Positions 26,097 through 35,230 of a stretch of 64,000 nucleotides of DNA are shown here, one piece after another. How positions within the stretch are numbered: position 1 is the first letter of the stretch; each line of letters begins with the position of its first letter. The stretch covers positions 186,001 to 250,000 of the forward strand of contig JAIBBC010000003.1 in assembly GCA_019694875.1 (NCBI GenBank). The letters run 5' to 3'. The notes below the pieces were generated by a model. It worked only from the letters and a program-made list of their open reading frames with translations. It searched no databases and was not told the DNA's origin. Both the position numbers and the translations under genes were made by a program. Source of the stretch: Cyclobacteriaceae bacterium. GTDB lineage: Bacteria; Bacteroidota; Bacteroidia; Cytophagales; Cyclobacteriaceae.

Positions 26097-27447
26097 TGAC
26101 GAGTGATTTCTCCGAAACAAACGGTTCAAGTTCGAAGTGTTTCGGGTTTTTCACTTTCTCAGGATACTTAATATGATATTCAAATTCTTCGCGGAAATGA
26201 CGGATCGCACTTGCTACCGGCCATGCCGCAGCATCGCCTAACGGGCAGATTGTATTTCCTTCAATCTTCTTGGCTACGTCCACCAGCAGATCAATATCGC
26301 CTTGATGGCCATGCCCGTGTTCAATGCGATGAATAACTTTCTCCATCCAGCCGGTGCCTTCACGACAAGGGCTGCACTGCCCACAGGACTCATGGTGATA
26401 GAAGCGTGCGAACGTATGCAAGTGCTGAACGATACATGCTGTTTCATCCAACACGATAAAGCCGCCTGACCCAAGCATCGTTCCGCTTACAAAGCCGCCA
26501 TCCGAAAGTGATTCATACGTCATCAGGCGTTGCTCACCTTTCGCTGTCTTCAGGATTAAATCGGTCGGAAGAATCGGAACAGAAGAACCTCCGGCTACCA
26601 CGGCCTTCATCTTTCTTCCTTTCCAGATACCACCACAATATTCTTCGGAATAAATAAATTCTTCCACGGGAAGGCCAAGCTCAATTTCGTAAACACCGGG
26701 CTTGTTGATGTGTCCGCTGGCGCTGATCAGTTTAGTACCGGTGCTCTTACCGATACCGATTTTCGCATACTCATCACCACCCTGGTTCACAATCGGAACC
26801 ACCGCAGCGATCGTCTCCACGTTGTTAACAACGGTTGGTGAAGCATACAAACCCGCAATTGCCGGGAATGGCGGCTTCAGACGCGGATTACCACGCTTGC
26901 CTTCCAACGATTCAAGCAATGCAGTTTCTTCACCGCAGATGTAAGCACCACCACCCGGCTGCACAAACAAATCGAGTGAGTAATTGGTACCCAAAATGTT
27001 CTTACCCAGAAATCCGGCAGCATATGCTTCTTCAATTGCCTTTTCCAGGATGCGGATAACATACATGTATTCACCGCGCACGTAGATATATGACGTGTTC
27101 GCGCCCAGCGAATAGCTTGATGTGATCATTCCCTCAATCAATAAGTGAGGGATTTTCTCCATCAGGTATCTGTCTTTGAATGTGCCCGGTTCACTTTCAT
27201 CTGCATTGCACACGAGGTAACGCGGCTTCTCTGATTTACGGTCGAGGAAGCTCCACTTCATACCGGCAGGGAAACCTGCACCCCCGCGACCGCGCAGTCC
27301 GGATTTCTTCACCTCTTCCATTACTTCATCAGGCGTCATGCTCTTTAGAGCTTTTTCCACTGAAGCATAGCCGCCATTCTTCCGGTACACATCGAAGGTG
27401 TTAATACCCGGAACGTTTTCGTGCTGTAAAAGTAACTTCCTTGCCAT
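26089..27447 (-). CDS. nuoF: NADH-quinone oxidoreductase subunit F (NADH/FMN/4Fe-4S)
   Basis: The product has 452 residues. GLRGRGGAGFPAGMKW is the NADH-binding glycine-rich loop, CNADESEPGTFKDR the FMN region, and ESCGQCSPCREGTGW with NTICPLGDAAAWP supplies the cysteines of cluster N3. It is the NADH entry subunit of complex I. A 58 bp AT-rich gap separates it from nuoE, unlike most other junctions. Confidence 0.97.
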   Translation of the reverse strand: MARKLLLQHENVPGINTFDVYRKNGGYASVEKALKSMTPDEVMEEVKKSGLRGRGGAGFPAGMKWSFLDRKSEKPRYLVCNADESEPGTFKDRYLMEKIPHLLIEGMITSSYSLGANTSYIYVRGEYMYVIRILEKAIEEAYAAGFLGKNILGTNYSLDLFVQPGGGAYICGEETALLESLEGKRGNPRLKPPFPAIAGLYASPTVVNNVETIAAVVPIVNQGGDEYAKIGIGKSTGTKLISASGHINKPGVYEIELGLPVEEFIYSEEYCGGIWKGRKMKAVVAGGSSVPILPTDLILKTAKGEQRLMTYESLSDGGFVSGTMLGSGGFIVLDETACIVQHLHTFARFYHHESCGQCSPCREGTGWMEKVIHRIEHGHGHQGDIDLLVDVAKKIEGNTICPLGDAAAWPVASAIRHFREEFEYHIKYPEKVKNPKHFELEPFVSEKSLVTA

Positions 27448-27460
27448 CTTTCTTCCGTTA

Positions 27461-27512
27461 TCAGTTATTCGTTAATCGTTGTCAGCAACTATTAACAGAT
27501 AACGTTTATCTA
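27461..27512. repeat. AT-rich repeat in the nuoE/nuoF gap
   Basis: TTATTCGTTAATCGTTGTC then AACTATTAACAGATAACG. It shares GTTAATCGTT and TATTAAC words with the repeats on either side of the four-helix-bundle gene. Confidence 0.45.
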
Positions 27513-28051
27513 TTATTTTCTTTTAACGACCACATATATGAGCTTCGCTTACCAGATGCTCCTAATTTATCAAGTAACTCATCGACTTTTTCATTTGTCA
27601 GGTTCTCGTGATAATCTGCTCCGCACTGCAACATCGGAGCGGTTCCGCACGAACCCAGGCATTCAACTGTCTTTAAGGTAAACTTGCCATCAGGCGTGGT
27701 CTCTCCTTCTTTAATACCCAGCTTATTCTCAATGTGTTCAATGATATCGTTTGCTCCGCGCAACATGCACGGGCCTGTGCGACATACTTCGATGAGGCAA
27801 TTCCCTACCGGGTTCAGGTTGAACATCGAGTAAAACGATGCCACTTCATAAACCTCAATGGGCTTAATGTTAAGAATGGATGCAACGTAATCCATGGTTG
27901 GAACGCTCAGCCACCCTCCGAACTCAGCCTGCGCGAGGTGAAGCAACGGCAGTAATGCTGACTTCTGACGTCCTTCCGGATACCGCTTAATAATGCGCTC
28001 CGAAAGTGCTTTTGCTTCTTTTGAAAATTCTATTTTTTCTACTTCGTTCAT
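27506..28051 (-). CDS. nuoE: NADH-quinone oxidoreductase subunit E (2Fe-2S)
   Basis: The product has 181 residues of thioredoxin-like fold. The 2Fe-2S ligands follow the CxxxxC...CxxxC pattern: CRTGPCMLRG and ECLGSCGTAPM. The LLHLAQAEFGGWL helix and VYEVASFYSMFNLNP are typical of NuoE. The C-terminal ~20 residues after KVDELLDKLG are a short polar tail. Confidence 0.95.
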   Translation of the reverse strand: MNEVEKIEFSKEAKALSERIIKRYPEGRQKSALLPLLHLAQAEFGGWLSVPTMDYVASILNIKPIEVYEVASFYSMFNLNPVGNCLIEVCRTGPCMLRGANDIIEHIENKLGIKEGETTPDGKFTLKTVECLGSCGTAPMLQCGADYHENLTNEKVDELLDKLGASGKRSSYMWSLKENNR

Positions 28052-28054
28052 CTA

Positions 28055-28106
28055 TTCGTTATTAGTTAATAGTTAATCGTCAGTCTGTTAACGATTAACG
28101 TTTAAC
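28055..28106. repeat. AT-rich repeat in the nuoD/nuoE gap
   Basis: TTATTAGTTAATAGTTAATCG then GTTAACGATTAACGTTTAACG. These are direct and inverted GTTAAT/GTTAAC words, similar to the other loose nuo junctions. Confidence 0.5.
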
Positions 28107-28109
28107 GGA

Positions 28110-29336
28110 TCAAGAATCTAGTTCACCGGCAATCACATTCATGCTGCTCATGGTAATGATCGCATCAGATAACATTCTGCCTTTAATCATCTCAGGATAT
28201 GCCTGGTAGAAAATAAAACAAGGTCTTCTGAAATGTAAACGATACGGAGTGCGGCCGCCATCGCTGATCAGGTAAAAACCAAGCTCACCGTTTCCGCCTT
28301 CCACACAGTGGTAAACCTCCCCTTTCGGGATGTCGGTTTCGCCCATGATGTTTTTAAACTGGTAGATAAGCGCCTCCATGTTGTTGTATACTTCTTCTTT
28401 CGGAGGAAGTACGTACTCGGGCGCATCAGCACGATAAATATGAGAAGGCTCCTTTTTAATCTTTTCGATTGCCTGCTTGATGATCTTCACACTCTCCCAC
28501 ATCTCCTGCTGGCGAACCATGAAGCGATCGTAGGTGTCACCTTGCGTTCCTACCGGCACAATGAAATCAAACTCTTCGTATGACGAATATGGATTCATGA
28601 CGCGAACATCATAATCCACTCCGGCTGCACGCAGGTTCGGACCTGAGAAGCTGTAAGCCAATGCGCGTTCAGCCGAGATCGGACCGCAGTTAATGGTACG
28701 ATCCATGAAAATGCGGTTACGCTCCAGCAAACTGCTGAATTCTTCGAAAGCCGGAGGAAAATCCTTTAACCAGTTTTCAAGTTTCTCCCAGGTCTTGTCG
28801 GAGAAGTTGCGTTCGAGTCCGCCAATGCGGCCGATGTTGGTTGTTAATCTCGCACCGCAAATCTCTTCATAGATTTCATAAATACGTTCGCGGTATTGAA
28901 AGAGGTACAGGAAGCCTGTGGTGGCACCCACATCCTGACCAATAATGGTATTGCAAATGATATGATCCGAAATCCGTGCAAGCTCCATGATAATGATGCG
29001 CAGGTATTGAACGCGCTTCGGAATCTCCAGTTTCAACAGCTTCTCCATCGTCATGTGCCAGCCCATGTTGTTGATGGGTGACGAACAATAGTTCATCCGG
29101 TCGGTAATCGGAGTGATCTGGTAAAACGGTCTGCGTTCCGCAAGCTTCTCAAAGGCGCGATGGATGTAGCCGATGGTTGGCGTGGCATCCATGATGATCT
29201 CCCCGTCCATCTTCAGTACATTCTGGAAGATACCGTGTGTTGCAGGGTGTGTTGGGCCTAAGTTGAGATAGGAATATTGTTTCTCTTCCTGAGCAGGAAT
29301 GTCGGATAATACTGATGTGTTATAGTTCTCTGCCAT
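28110..29336 (-). CDS. nuoD: NADH-quinone oxidoreductase subunit D (49 kDa subunit)
   Basis: The product has 408 residues. LGPTHPATHGIFQ carries the quinone-site histidine loop. GYIHRAFEKLAE, DRMNYCSSPINN and GGNGELGFYLISDGG are further family markers. NuoD forms the quinone-binding pocket with NuoB. nuoC and nuoD are separate genes here, with a 3 bp gap, not the fused CD of enterobacteria. Confidence 0.97.
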   Translation of the reverse strand: MAENYNTSVLSDIPAQEEKQYSYLNLGPTHPATHGIFQNVLKMDGEIIMDATPTIGYIHRAFEKLAERRPFYQITPITDRMNYCSSPINNMGWHMTMEKLLKLEIPKRVQYLRIIIMELARISDHIICNTIIGQDVGATTGFLYLFQYRERIYEIYEEICGARLTTNIGRIGGLERNFSDKTWEKLENWLKDFPPAFEEFSSLLERNRIFMDRTINCGPISAERALAYSFSGPNLRAAGVDYDVRVMNPYSSYEEFDFIVPVGTQGDTYDRFMVRQQEMWESVKIIKQAIEKIKKEPSHIYRADAPEYVLPPKEEVYNNMEALIYQFKNIMGETDIPKGEVYHCVEGGNGELGFYLISDGGRTPYRLHFRRPCFIFYQAYPEMIKGRMLSDAIITMSSMNVIAGELDS

Positions 29337-29339
29337 ATC

Positions 29340-29837
29340 CTATCGTCCAAACATGTCGTTGTTTTTGTCTTCCCGGGTTTGATCCTCCAGCGGATACTCC
29401 TTCCGTAGCGGGAAGATGGTCATCTCTTCCACATTCAGAATACGAATAAGGTTCGGATGGCCTTCGAAGATTACTCCAAAGAAATCATACGTCTCGCGTT
29501 CCATCCAGTTTGCAGCAGGGAACACGTTGGTCAATGTTGGTACCGTTGGTTTTTCCTCGGGTAACGCAATCTTCAGGCGGATGCGCTTGTTTTCCGTGAG
29601 CTTGTGAAGCTGGTACATCACCTGGATAGTCTTATTCTCCGGGTAATGAATGCCGCACAGGGTTGTTAAATATTGATACTTCTCCTTTTCGTACAGAAAT
29701 TTAATGATGTCAATGATCTTTCCGGCCTTCAGGTTAACGGTTAAAAAGTCGTATGGCGATTCAACCGAGATCACCTCACTGGAGAAGTTTTCGCGAATAA
29801 CGGATACGATTCTATCTTCTGTTGCTGTTTGCTCCAT
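29340..29837 (-). CDS. nuoC: NADH-quinone oxidoreductase subunit C (30 kDa subunit)
   Basis: The product has 165 residues. Family segments are YLTTLCGIHYPE, ANWMERETYDFFGVIFEGHPNLIRIL and PLRKEYPLEDQ near the C-terminus. It overlaps nuoB by 1 bp and precedes nuoD by 3 bp. It scaffolds the peripheral arm. Confidence 0.95.
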   Translation of the reverse strand: MEQTATEDRIVSVIRENFSSEVISVESPYDFLTVNLKAGKIIDIIKFLYEKEKYQYLTTLCGIHYPENKTIQVMYQLHKLTENKRIRLKIALPEEKPTVPTLTNVFPAANWMERETYDFFGVIFEGHPNLIRILNVEEMTIFPLRKEYPLEDQTREDKNNDMFGR

Positions 29838-30397
29838 TATTCGATACCGTATTGGTTAAGCATGGCTTTATATTCCGGTGAATCTCTTCTGCGAAGCGAT
29901 TCGGTTTCAATTAATGACTGAATTTTCAGGATGCCATCGATGATCTGCTCCGGACGTGGCGGGCAGCCAGGCACGTACACATCAACCGGGATGATTCTGT
30001 CGATGCCCTGCAATACAGAATAGGTATCAAAAATACCCCCGCTGCTGGCACAAGCGCCTACCGAAAGTACCCAGCGCGGCTCGGCCATCTGCTCATAAAC
30101 CTGCCGGAGAATGGGTCCCATCTTCTTTGCGATCGTACCCATAACCATCAGAAGATCAGCTTGTCTCGGGCTGAAGCTTAAACGTTCAGCTCCAAAACGG
30201 GCGAGGTCGTAGTGCGAGCCCATAGTGGCCATGAATTCAATTCCGCAACATGACGTAGCGAAGGGTAACGGCCAGATGGAGTTCTTCCGGGCCATACCCA
30301 CCACTTTGTCGAGCGATGTAGCAAAGAACCCCGCGCCCTCGTAGCCTTCCGGCTTCTGCCCTATTATTATGTCTGATTTTTTTGTTGTCGTTTCCAT
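29837..30397 (-). CDS. nuoB: NADH-quinone oxidoreductase subunit B (cluster N2)
   Basis: The product has 186 residues. The terminal 4Fe-4S cluster N2 is bound by the tandem cysteines in [10 protein letters not shown], by [10 protein letters not shown] and by VPGCPPRPE. NuoB passes electrons to quinone with NuoD. Confidence 0.96.
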   Translation of the reverse strand: METTTKKSDIIIGQKPEGYEGAGFFATSLDKVVGMARKNSIWPLPFATSCCGIEFMATMGSHYDLARFGAERLSFSPRQADLLMVMGTIAKKMGPILRQVYEQMAEPRWVLSVGACASSGGIFDTYSVLQGIDRIIPVDVYVPGCPPRPEQIIDGILKIQSLIETESLRRRDSPEYKAMLNQYGIE

Positions 30398-30440
30398 GTT
30401 TAGTGAACCGTTATCAAGGCGATAACATTCCTTTTAACCA

Positions 30441-30812
30441 TCAATCTTCCCACTTGAGTGCACCTTTCTTTATTATATAGAAGAAACCCACGAGTAAAAT
30501 CGCGATGAACGCAAGCATCTCCAGAAATCCCTGCATCCCGAAGTCGCGAAAGTTCACTGCCCAGGGATACATGAAGATCACTTCCACATCAAACAGTACA
30601 AAAAGGATTGCTACGAGGAAATACTTGATATTAAATGGAGCGCGGGCGTTGCCTTTTGCTTCGATACCACACTCAAAGCTGTCTTGCTTAACCTGTGTTT
30701 TACGATTCGGACCCAGAAGGTGTGTTCCTACCATGGTTAGACCCACAAAACCGACTGCCACAAGGAACATTAAAGCTATCGGGAGGTATTGGGCCAGGCT
30801 TGATTCTTCCAT
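30441..30812 (-). CDS. nuoA: NADH-quinone oxidoreductase subunit A
   Basis: From ATG 30810-30812 (MEESSLAQYLPIALMF) the product has 123 residues. The frame is open 12 codons further upstream, but those residues are not family-like. Three membrane helices are present, with the conserved SFECGIEAKGNARAPFN loop (quinone-gate cysteine loop) and FDVEVIFMYPWAV. It is the first gene of the nuo operon, so the operon promoter should lie in 30813-31016. Confidence 0.95.
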   Translation of the reverse strand: MEESSLAQYLPIALMFLVAVGFVGLTMVGTHLLGPNRKTQVKQDSFECGIEAKGNARAPFNIKYFLVAILFVLFDVEVIFMYPWAVNFRDFGMQGFLEMLAFIAILLVGFFYIIKKGALKWED

Positions 30813-31016
30813 ATAAATTCGACCGATAAAAGTACTACACATTCGCACATTACCGCAAGAAAAACCGCAATTTTAGCGATCTAAGCGGCATTATTGATTA
30901 TTTATAATCCGTCTAGATAACAGTTCAAAGCATAAAAAGTTTAGCGCTCATGAACGTGCAAAAAGCTACTGCCCGAATCAAAGCATGAGTTTGCTTTTTG
31001 ATTCTAATAAGTTGAC

Positions 31017-31670
31017 TTACTTGCTTTTATCAGCATCCTGCTGACGCATCTTTCGCCTGGCGCGAAACCAGGTAATGGCTACCGGAACTGCCGAGATGAG
31101 TACCATTCCTACTACGATTATCTCAAGATAGTCGGGCAGGTCTGGAAATGCTTTACCCAACAGGTTGCCTGCCATCACCATGGAGGTGATCCACAATGAA
31201 GCCCCGACAATATTAAAGATGAAGAACTTCGGGAAGTTAATGTTTACGGTTCCGGCCAGAATGGTAACGAATGTTCTGATAACCGGAAGGAATCGGCCGA
31301 GGATAAATGCCATCATTCCATGTCGCTCGTAGAATTCATGCGTCATTTCGAGATACTTCTTTTTAAAGAAGAAGTTTTCCTTTCGGTTCTTGAGATAGTT
31401 GCCTGCCCAGAGACCCGTGAAATAACCGGTTGTCGATCCGGCAACAGCCGCTATAACCAGCACGGGGATCATCACGGAAACATGAACATCCAGGTACTCG
31501 CTTTCAGAAAGCAGTCCCGCAATGAACAACAACGAATCTCCCGGAAGGAAAAACCCAAAAAAGACGCCTGTTTCAGCGAAAATGATCAGAATTAGCAGGG
31601 TAAAGCCGCCATAGCGGATAAGCTCCTCAGGATTTAAGAAATCAAGAAACAGTAACAGTTTTTCCTGCAT
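31017..31670 (-). CDS. DedA-family membrane protein
   Basis: The product has 217 residues. It has the DedA/SNARE-associated pattern: FAETGVFFGFFLPGDSLLFIAGLL, AGSTTGYFTGLWAG, and FILGRFLPVIRTFVTILAGTVNI. The membrane-embedded glutamate and the GRF-P-R motif are the functional residues of this family. Members act as flippases or scramblases that recycle lipid carriers. Its specific substrate here is unknown. Confidence 0.9.
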   Translation of the reverse strand: MQEKLLLFLDFLNPEELIRYGGFTLLILIIFAETGVFFGFFLPGDSLLFIAGLLSESEYLDVHVSVMIPVLVIAAVAGSTTGYFTGLWAGNYLKNRKENFFFKKKYLEMTHEFYERHGMMAFILGRFLPVIRTFVTILAGTVNINFPKFFIFNIVGASLWITSMVMAGNLLGKAFPDLPDYLEIIVVGMVLISAVPVAITWFRARRKMRQQDADKSK

Positions 31671-31784
31671 AAATGCCCTCCCTCAAATGACGTTATGGAG
31701 CAATAAACTGTCAACATATCACTATCATTCAATAAATCAAAACTTTAGGGGTTAAATACTGATTGTCAAAACATTATAGATATC

Positions 31785-32261
31785 TTACTTATCTGCCCGC
31801 AGGTATTTTCTCGCAGCGTAGGCAACGGGCAATCCTATGCACACGATCAAAACAGCCGTTGCACGAAGAATACCCGCCCACTCTTTCGGGCCTGCGGGTG
31901 ACGGAACCTGACTTAACGGGACAACAATCAGGTTCATCCCCAACCAAACAACAACACCGTATGCAACGCCCGATACAAACCAGTTTCTGGTTAACAGTTC
32001 AATGCGCGATGCAACCACGAAGAAAAGAATTGTCCAGCCCAATGCGATAACATAATGAAACAGGATTCCCCAGAGAGCCATTGGCATTCCGCCTGTAAAG
32101 GCATCGCGACCAAACATTCCGCTGGCGATGTACCGGAACACATCCATCGGATCATTACCGGTTCGCGAGTAATACATGATTACGGCTGCCAGCCCGTCAA
32201 GTGTTCCAGCTACGAGGCCAGTGATCAGCAGCGGTTTCAAGACAGTATTAAGTGGTTTCAT
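31785..32261 (-). CDS. Small membrane protein, unknown function (four helices)
   Basis: The product has 158 residues. Four hydrophobic helices are visible: LLITGLVAGTLDGLAAVIMYY, GILFHYVIALGWTILFFVVAS, GVAYGVVVWLGMNLIVVPLS and LIVCIGLPVAYAARK. It resembles YagU-like/DUF1440-type inner-membrane proteins in layout, which is a weak impression. It is divergent from the TonB-receptor gene across about 100 bp. Confidence 0.7.
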   Translation of the reverse strand: MKPLNTVLKPLLITGLVAGTLDGLAAVIMYYSRTGNDPMDVFRYIASGMFGRDAFTGGMPMALWGILFHYVIALGWTILFFVVASRIELLTRNWFVSGVAYGVVVWLGMNLIVVPLSQVPSPAGPKEWAGILRATAVLIVCIGLPVAYAARKYLRADK

Positions 32262-32300
32262 TTCCGTGTAAATGGCTATGGTCTGTTGTGGATTAGAGAT

Positions 32301-32308
32301 TATATTTG
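32301..32308 (+). promoter_or_regulatory. Candidate Bacteroidota -7 box of the TonB-receptor operon
   Basis: TATATTTG fits TAnnTTTG exactly and lies 54 bp before the receptor start codon. A TTG at 32286-32288 is closer than the usual spacing for a -33 element, so only the -7 element is supported. Confidence 0.4.
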
Positions 32309-32362
32309 TCTGATAGGGTTTTGCCTTTGTGCAGACACTGAAACCTAAACAAACTATCTCGC

Positions 32363-35152
32363 TTGAAGAAGCTTCTACTTTTAAAAGGTGCTGTTGTAAA
32401 GAGGAATATTTTTTTAACGGCAGTTATTGTGATGTTGGCCGGATGCTTCTCCCCCATTATGGGGCAGCAGGATCAACCCATGTTAACGGTTAATGTAAGT
32501 CAGGCATCCCTTAAAGATCTGGTGCAGGCAATCGAGTCGCAGTCGAAATACCATCTTTACTTTCGCGAATCAGATTTTGAAAATGTATTGTTCACGGTTT
32601 CTGCAGAACGGAAGCCGCTGGCTTTCATTCTCGATGAAGCCTTCAAAAATACTTCGTATCACTATGCCATTGACCCGGAACAGAACGTGTTCCTCACGAA
32701 AGACATCGTAATCACAACACAATTGTTGTCGGATATCATCGATAATCCAAATGCAATCGCCAACCGGCAAAATCTTTCGAACGATGAAGAGAACACACGC
32801 ATTGCTGCACTTAACGAACGCAGAGTGTTTACCATTGGCCCGAGGGCAAACGGCAAGCAGCGTGCTACGTTGAGCGGAACAATCACTTCCATCAGCACGG
32901 GTGAGCCAATTATTGGAGCTGCCATTACCGTACAAAATACTTCGATCGGTGTTGCTACCGATGAATCCGGAAAATTCAGTCTGGAGTTACCAGTCGGGCG
33001 ACAGTTACTCACCATTCGCAGTCTTGGAATGAAGACTACTCAACGCACCGTAGTTGTTCAGTCAGACGGAAGACTAAACATCGAGATGTTGCCGGAGAGT
33101 GCGAACCTGAAAGAAGTTGTAGTTACATCTGATCGTGAATCGCATGTGAAGAGTTTGCAAATGGGTGTTGAAAAACTCGACATTCAAACCATCAAATACA
33201 TTCCATCGTCTTTCGGAGAAGCTGACGTACTGAAAGCCATGCTTACCGTGCCCGGTGTTAAAACAGTTGGCGAGGCGAGTTCAGGATTTAATGTACGCGG
33301 AGGTGCAACGGATCAAAACTTAATACTCTTTAACAACTCCACGATTTACAATCCCTTTCACTTTTTCGGATTCTTCTCTTCATTCAACTCCGAGTCGATT
33401 AAAAGTGTAGAGTTATTTAAGAGCGCAATCCCTGCCAGCTATGGCGGAAGGCTCTCATCGGTACTAAAAGTTGATGGCCGCCAGGGCGATATGCAGAAGA
33501 TTAAAGGTTCTGCCGGCATAGGTGTGCTAACCAGCCGCCTGAACCTGGAAGGCCCAATCTGGAAGAATAAGATTTCATTTTTAGCAGGTGCCCGCACAAC
33601 GTATTCGAACTGGATTTTCGGTGTGGTGCCAGAACGTTCAGGTTTCAAAAACAGCAAAGCATCATTCTTTGATGCAAATGCAACGCTTACTGCCAGGCTT
33701 ACCGACAAGAGTACGATCATGGTGAACGGATACATGAGTAACGATGAGTCGAATCTCAATACCGACACAACGTATGCGTATCAGAACCGGAACATATCTG
33801 CATCCTGGACAAACGAATTCTCGGATAAACTCTTCGGGGAATTTATTGCAGCGTTCGATCACTATGAGTACGGCAACAAGAGTACGTCCGATCCGCTATA
33901 TGCCTACGAACTTACCTTTGGAATCAATCAAACAAATCTCAAGGCTAACTTTACGTACGAACTCGGCAAAGCGCACACTTTACAATTCGGGGCAAGCTCG
34001 ATTTACTATTCGATCAATCGCGGAACGTACAATTCCCTCAGCAGCCAGTCGGTAATTCTGCCGGACCAGGTTGAACCTGAACACGGACTGGAGAGCGCAA
34101 TCTTTCTCGAAGATGAATTTCAAATCACAGATAAATTTTCGGTAAGCGGAGGACTTCGTTATTCGATGTTCAACTACTTGGGTGCACACACGGTGAATCA
34201 GTATGCTCCGGGTGTTCCGCGAAGCGAAGAAACTATTGTGGGTACTGCCGATTATGCGAAGAACAAAGTGATCCACACGTATTCCGGGCCTGAAGTACGA
34301 ATCTCGGCACGGTATGCGGTAACCGATAATTTCTCAGTAAAGGCAAGTTATAATACGCTTCGGCAGTACATTCACATGCTTTCGAACACGGTGGCCATTT
34401 CCCCTACCGATACCTGGAAGCTGAGTGATCCTAATATCAAGCCGCAGTTCAGCCAGCAGTACTCACTGGGGGTCTACGGAAAAGTGTTTAAGACCCTGGA
34501 GACTTCCGTGGAGGTTTATAAAAAGGATATTAAAAATTATCTCGACTACAAGAGCGGAGCTGTGCTGATTATGAACCATCATGTGGAAACCGAAGTGATG
34601 ACTACCAAGGGAAACGCCTACGGAGCCGAGTTTATGATCAAGAAACCTTCGGGTAAATTGAACGGCTGGATCAGCTACACCTATTCCCGCATCCTGCTGA
34701 AGATGGATGATCCGATTGCGGGCGAATCGATCAACCGGGGCAAGTATTATCCGGCCAGCTACGACAAGCCTCACGATTTCAATCTTACCCTGAACCAAAA
34801 AATCACGCGCAGGTTAAGTTTCTCGCTCAATACTTCGTACAGCACCGGCCGGCCGGTAACCATCCCGATTGGTGTGTTCTATTATGGCGGGGCTCCTAAA
34901 ACATTGTATTCGGATCGTAACGGGTATCGCATCCCGGATTACTTCCGAATGGATTTCTCGGCCAACATTGAAGGCAGCCATAAACTGAAGCAGTGGATTC
35001 ACACCTCGTGGACGTTTGGTTTATACAACGTTACTGCGCGCAAAAACCCGTACTCGGTATACTACACCAGCGAAAAGGGAGTTATTAACGGATATAAGTT
35101 GTCGATTTTAGGAACGGTTATTCCATACCTCAACTTCAACTTCAAATTCTGA
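32363..35152 (+). CDS. TonB-dependent outer-membrane receptor with STN and carboxypeptidase-regulatory-like domains
   Basis: The product has 929 residues. The signal peptide ends near IMGQQ. An STN (secretin/TonB short N-terminal) domain runs from about 40 to 110 (VNVSQASLKDLVQAIESQS), a CarboxypepD_reg-like domain from about 168 to 250 (GTITSISTGEPIIGAAITV), then the plug (VLKAMLTVPGVKTVGEASSGFNVRGG) and the barrel, ending in the aromatic YLNFNFKF. The STN domain in such receptors often signals to an anti-sigma factor, but no FecR/ECF pair is encoded here. It is followed 78 bp later by a DUF4249 lipoprotein, a usual partner. The substrate is unknown. Confidence 0.93.
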   Translation: MKKLLLLKGAVVKRNIFLTAVIVMLAGCFSPIMGQQDQPMLTVNVSQASLKDLVQAIESQSKYHLYFRESDFENVLFTVSAERKPLAFILDEAFKNTSYHYAIDPEQNVFLTKDIVITTQLLSDIIDNPNAIANRQNLSNDEENTRIAALNERRVFTIGPRANGKQRATLSGTITSISTGEPIIGAAITVQNTSIGVATDESGKFSLELPVGRQLLTIRSLGMKTTQRTVVVQSDGRLNIEMLPESANLKEVVVTSDRESHVKSLQMGVEKLDIQTIKYIPSSFGEADVLKAMLTVPGVKTVGEASSGFNVRGGATDQNLILFNNSTIYNPFHFFGFFSSFNSESIKSVELFKSAIPASYGGRLSSVLKVDGRQGDMQKIKGSAGIGVLTSRLNLEGPIWKNKISFLAGARTTYSNWIFGVVPERSGFKNSKASFFDANATLTARLTDKSTIMVNGYMSNDESNLNTDTTYAYQNRNISASWTNEFSDKLFGEFIAAFDHYEYGNKSTSDPLYAYELTFGINQTNLKANFTYELGKAHTLQFGASSIYYSINRGTYNSLSSQSVILPDQVEPEHGLESAIFLEDEFQITDKFSVSGGLRYSMFNYLGAHTVNQYAPGVPRSEETIVGTADYAKNKVIHTYSGPEVRISARYAVTDNFSVKASYNTLRQYIHMLSNTVAISPTDTWKLSDPNIKPQFSQQYSLGVYGKVFKTLETSVEVYKKDIKNYLDYKSGAVLIMNHHVETEVMTTKGNAYGAEFMIKKPSGKLNGWISYTYSRILLKMDDPIAGESINRGKYYPASYDKPHDFNLTLNQKITRRLSFSLNTSYSTGRPVTIPIGVFYYGGAPKTLYSDRNGYRIPDYFRMDFSANIEGSHKLKQWIHTSWTFGLYNVTARKNPYSVYYTSEKGVINGYKLSILGTVIPYLNFNFKF

Positions 35153-35230
35153 TAAAGATCTTACCTAAACCTTGCCGGTAAGTTTGTTGTTACGGTGTGC
35201 AGCGATGATTTCAACCGAAGTTAATACTAA

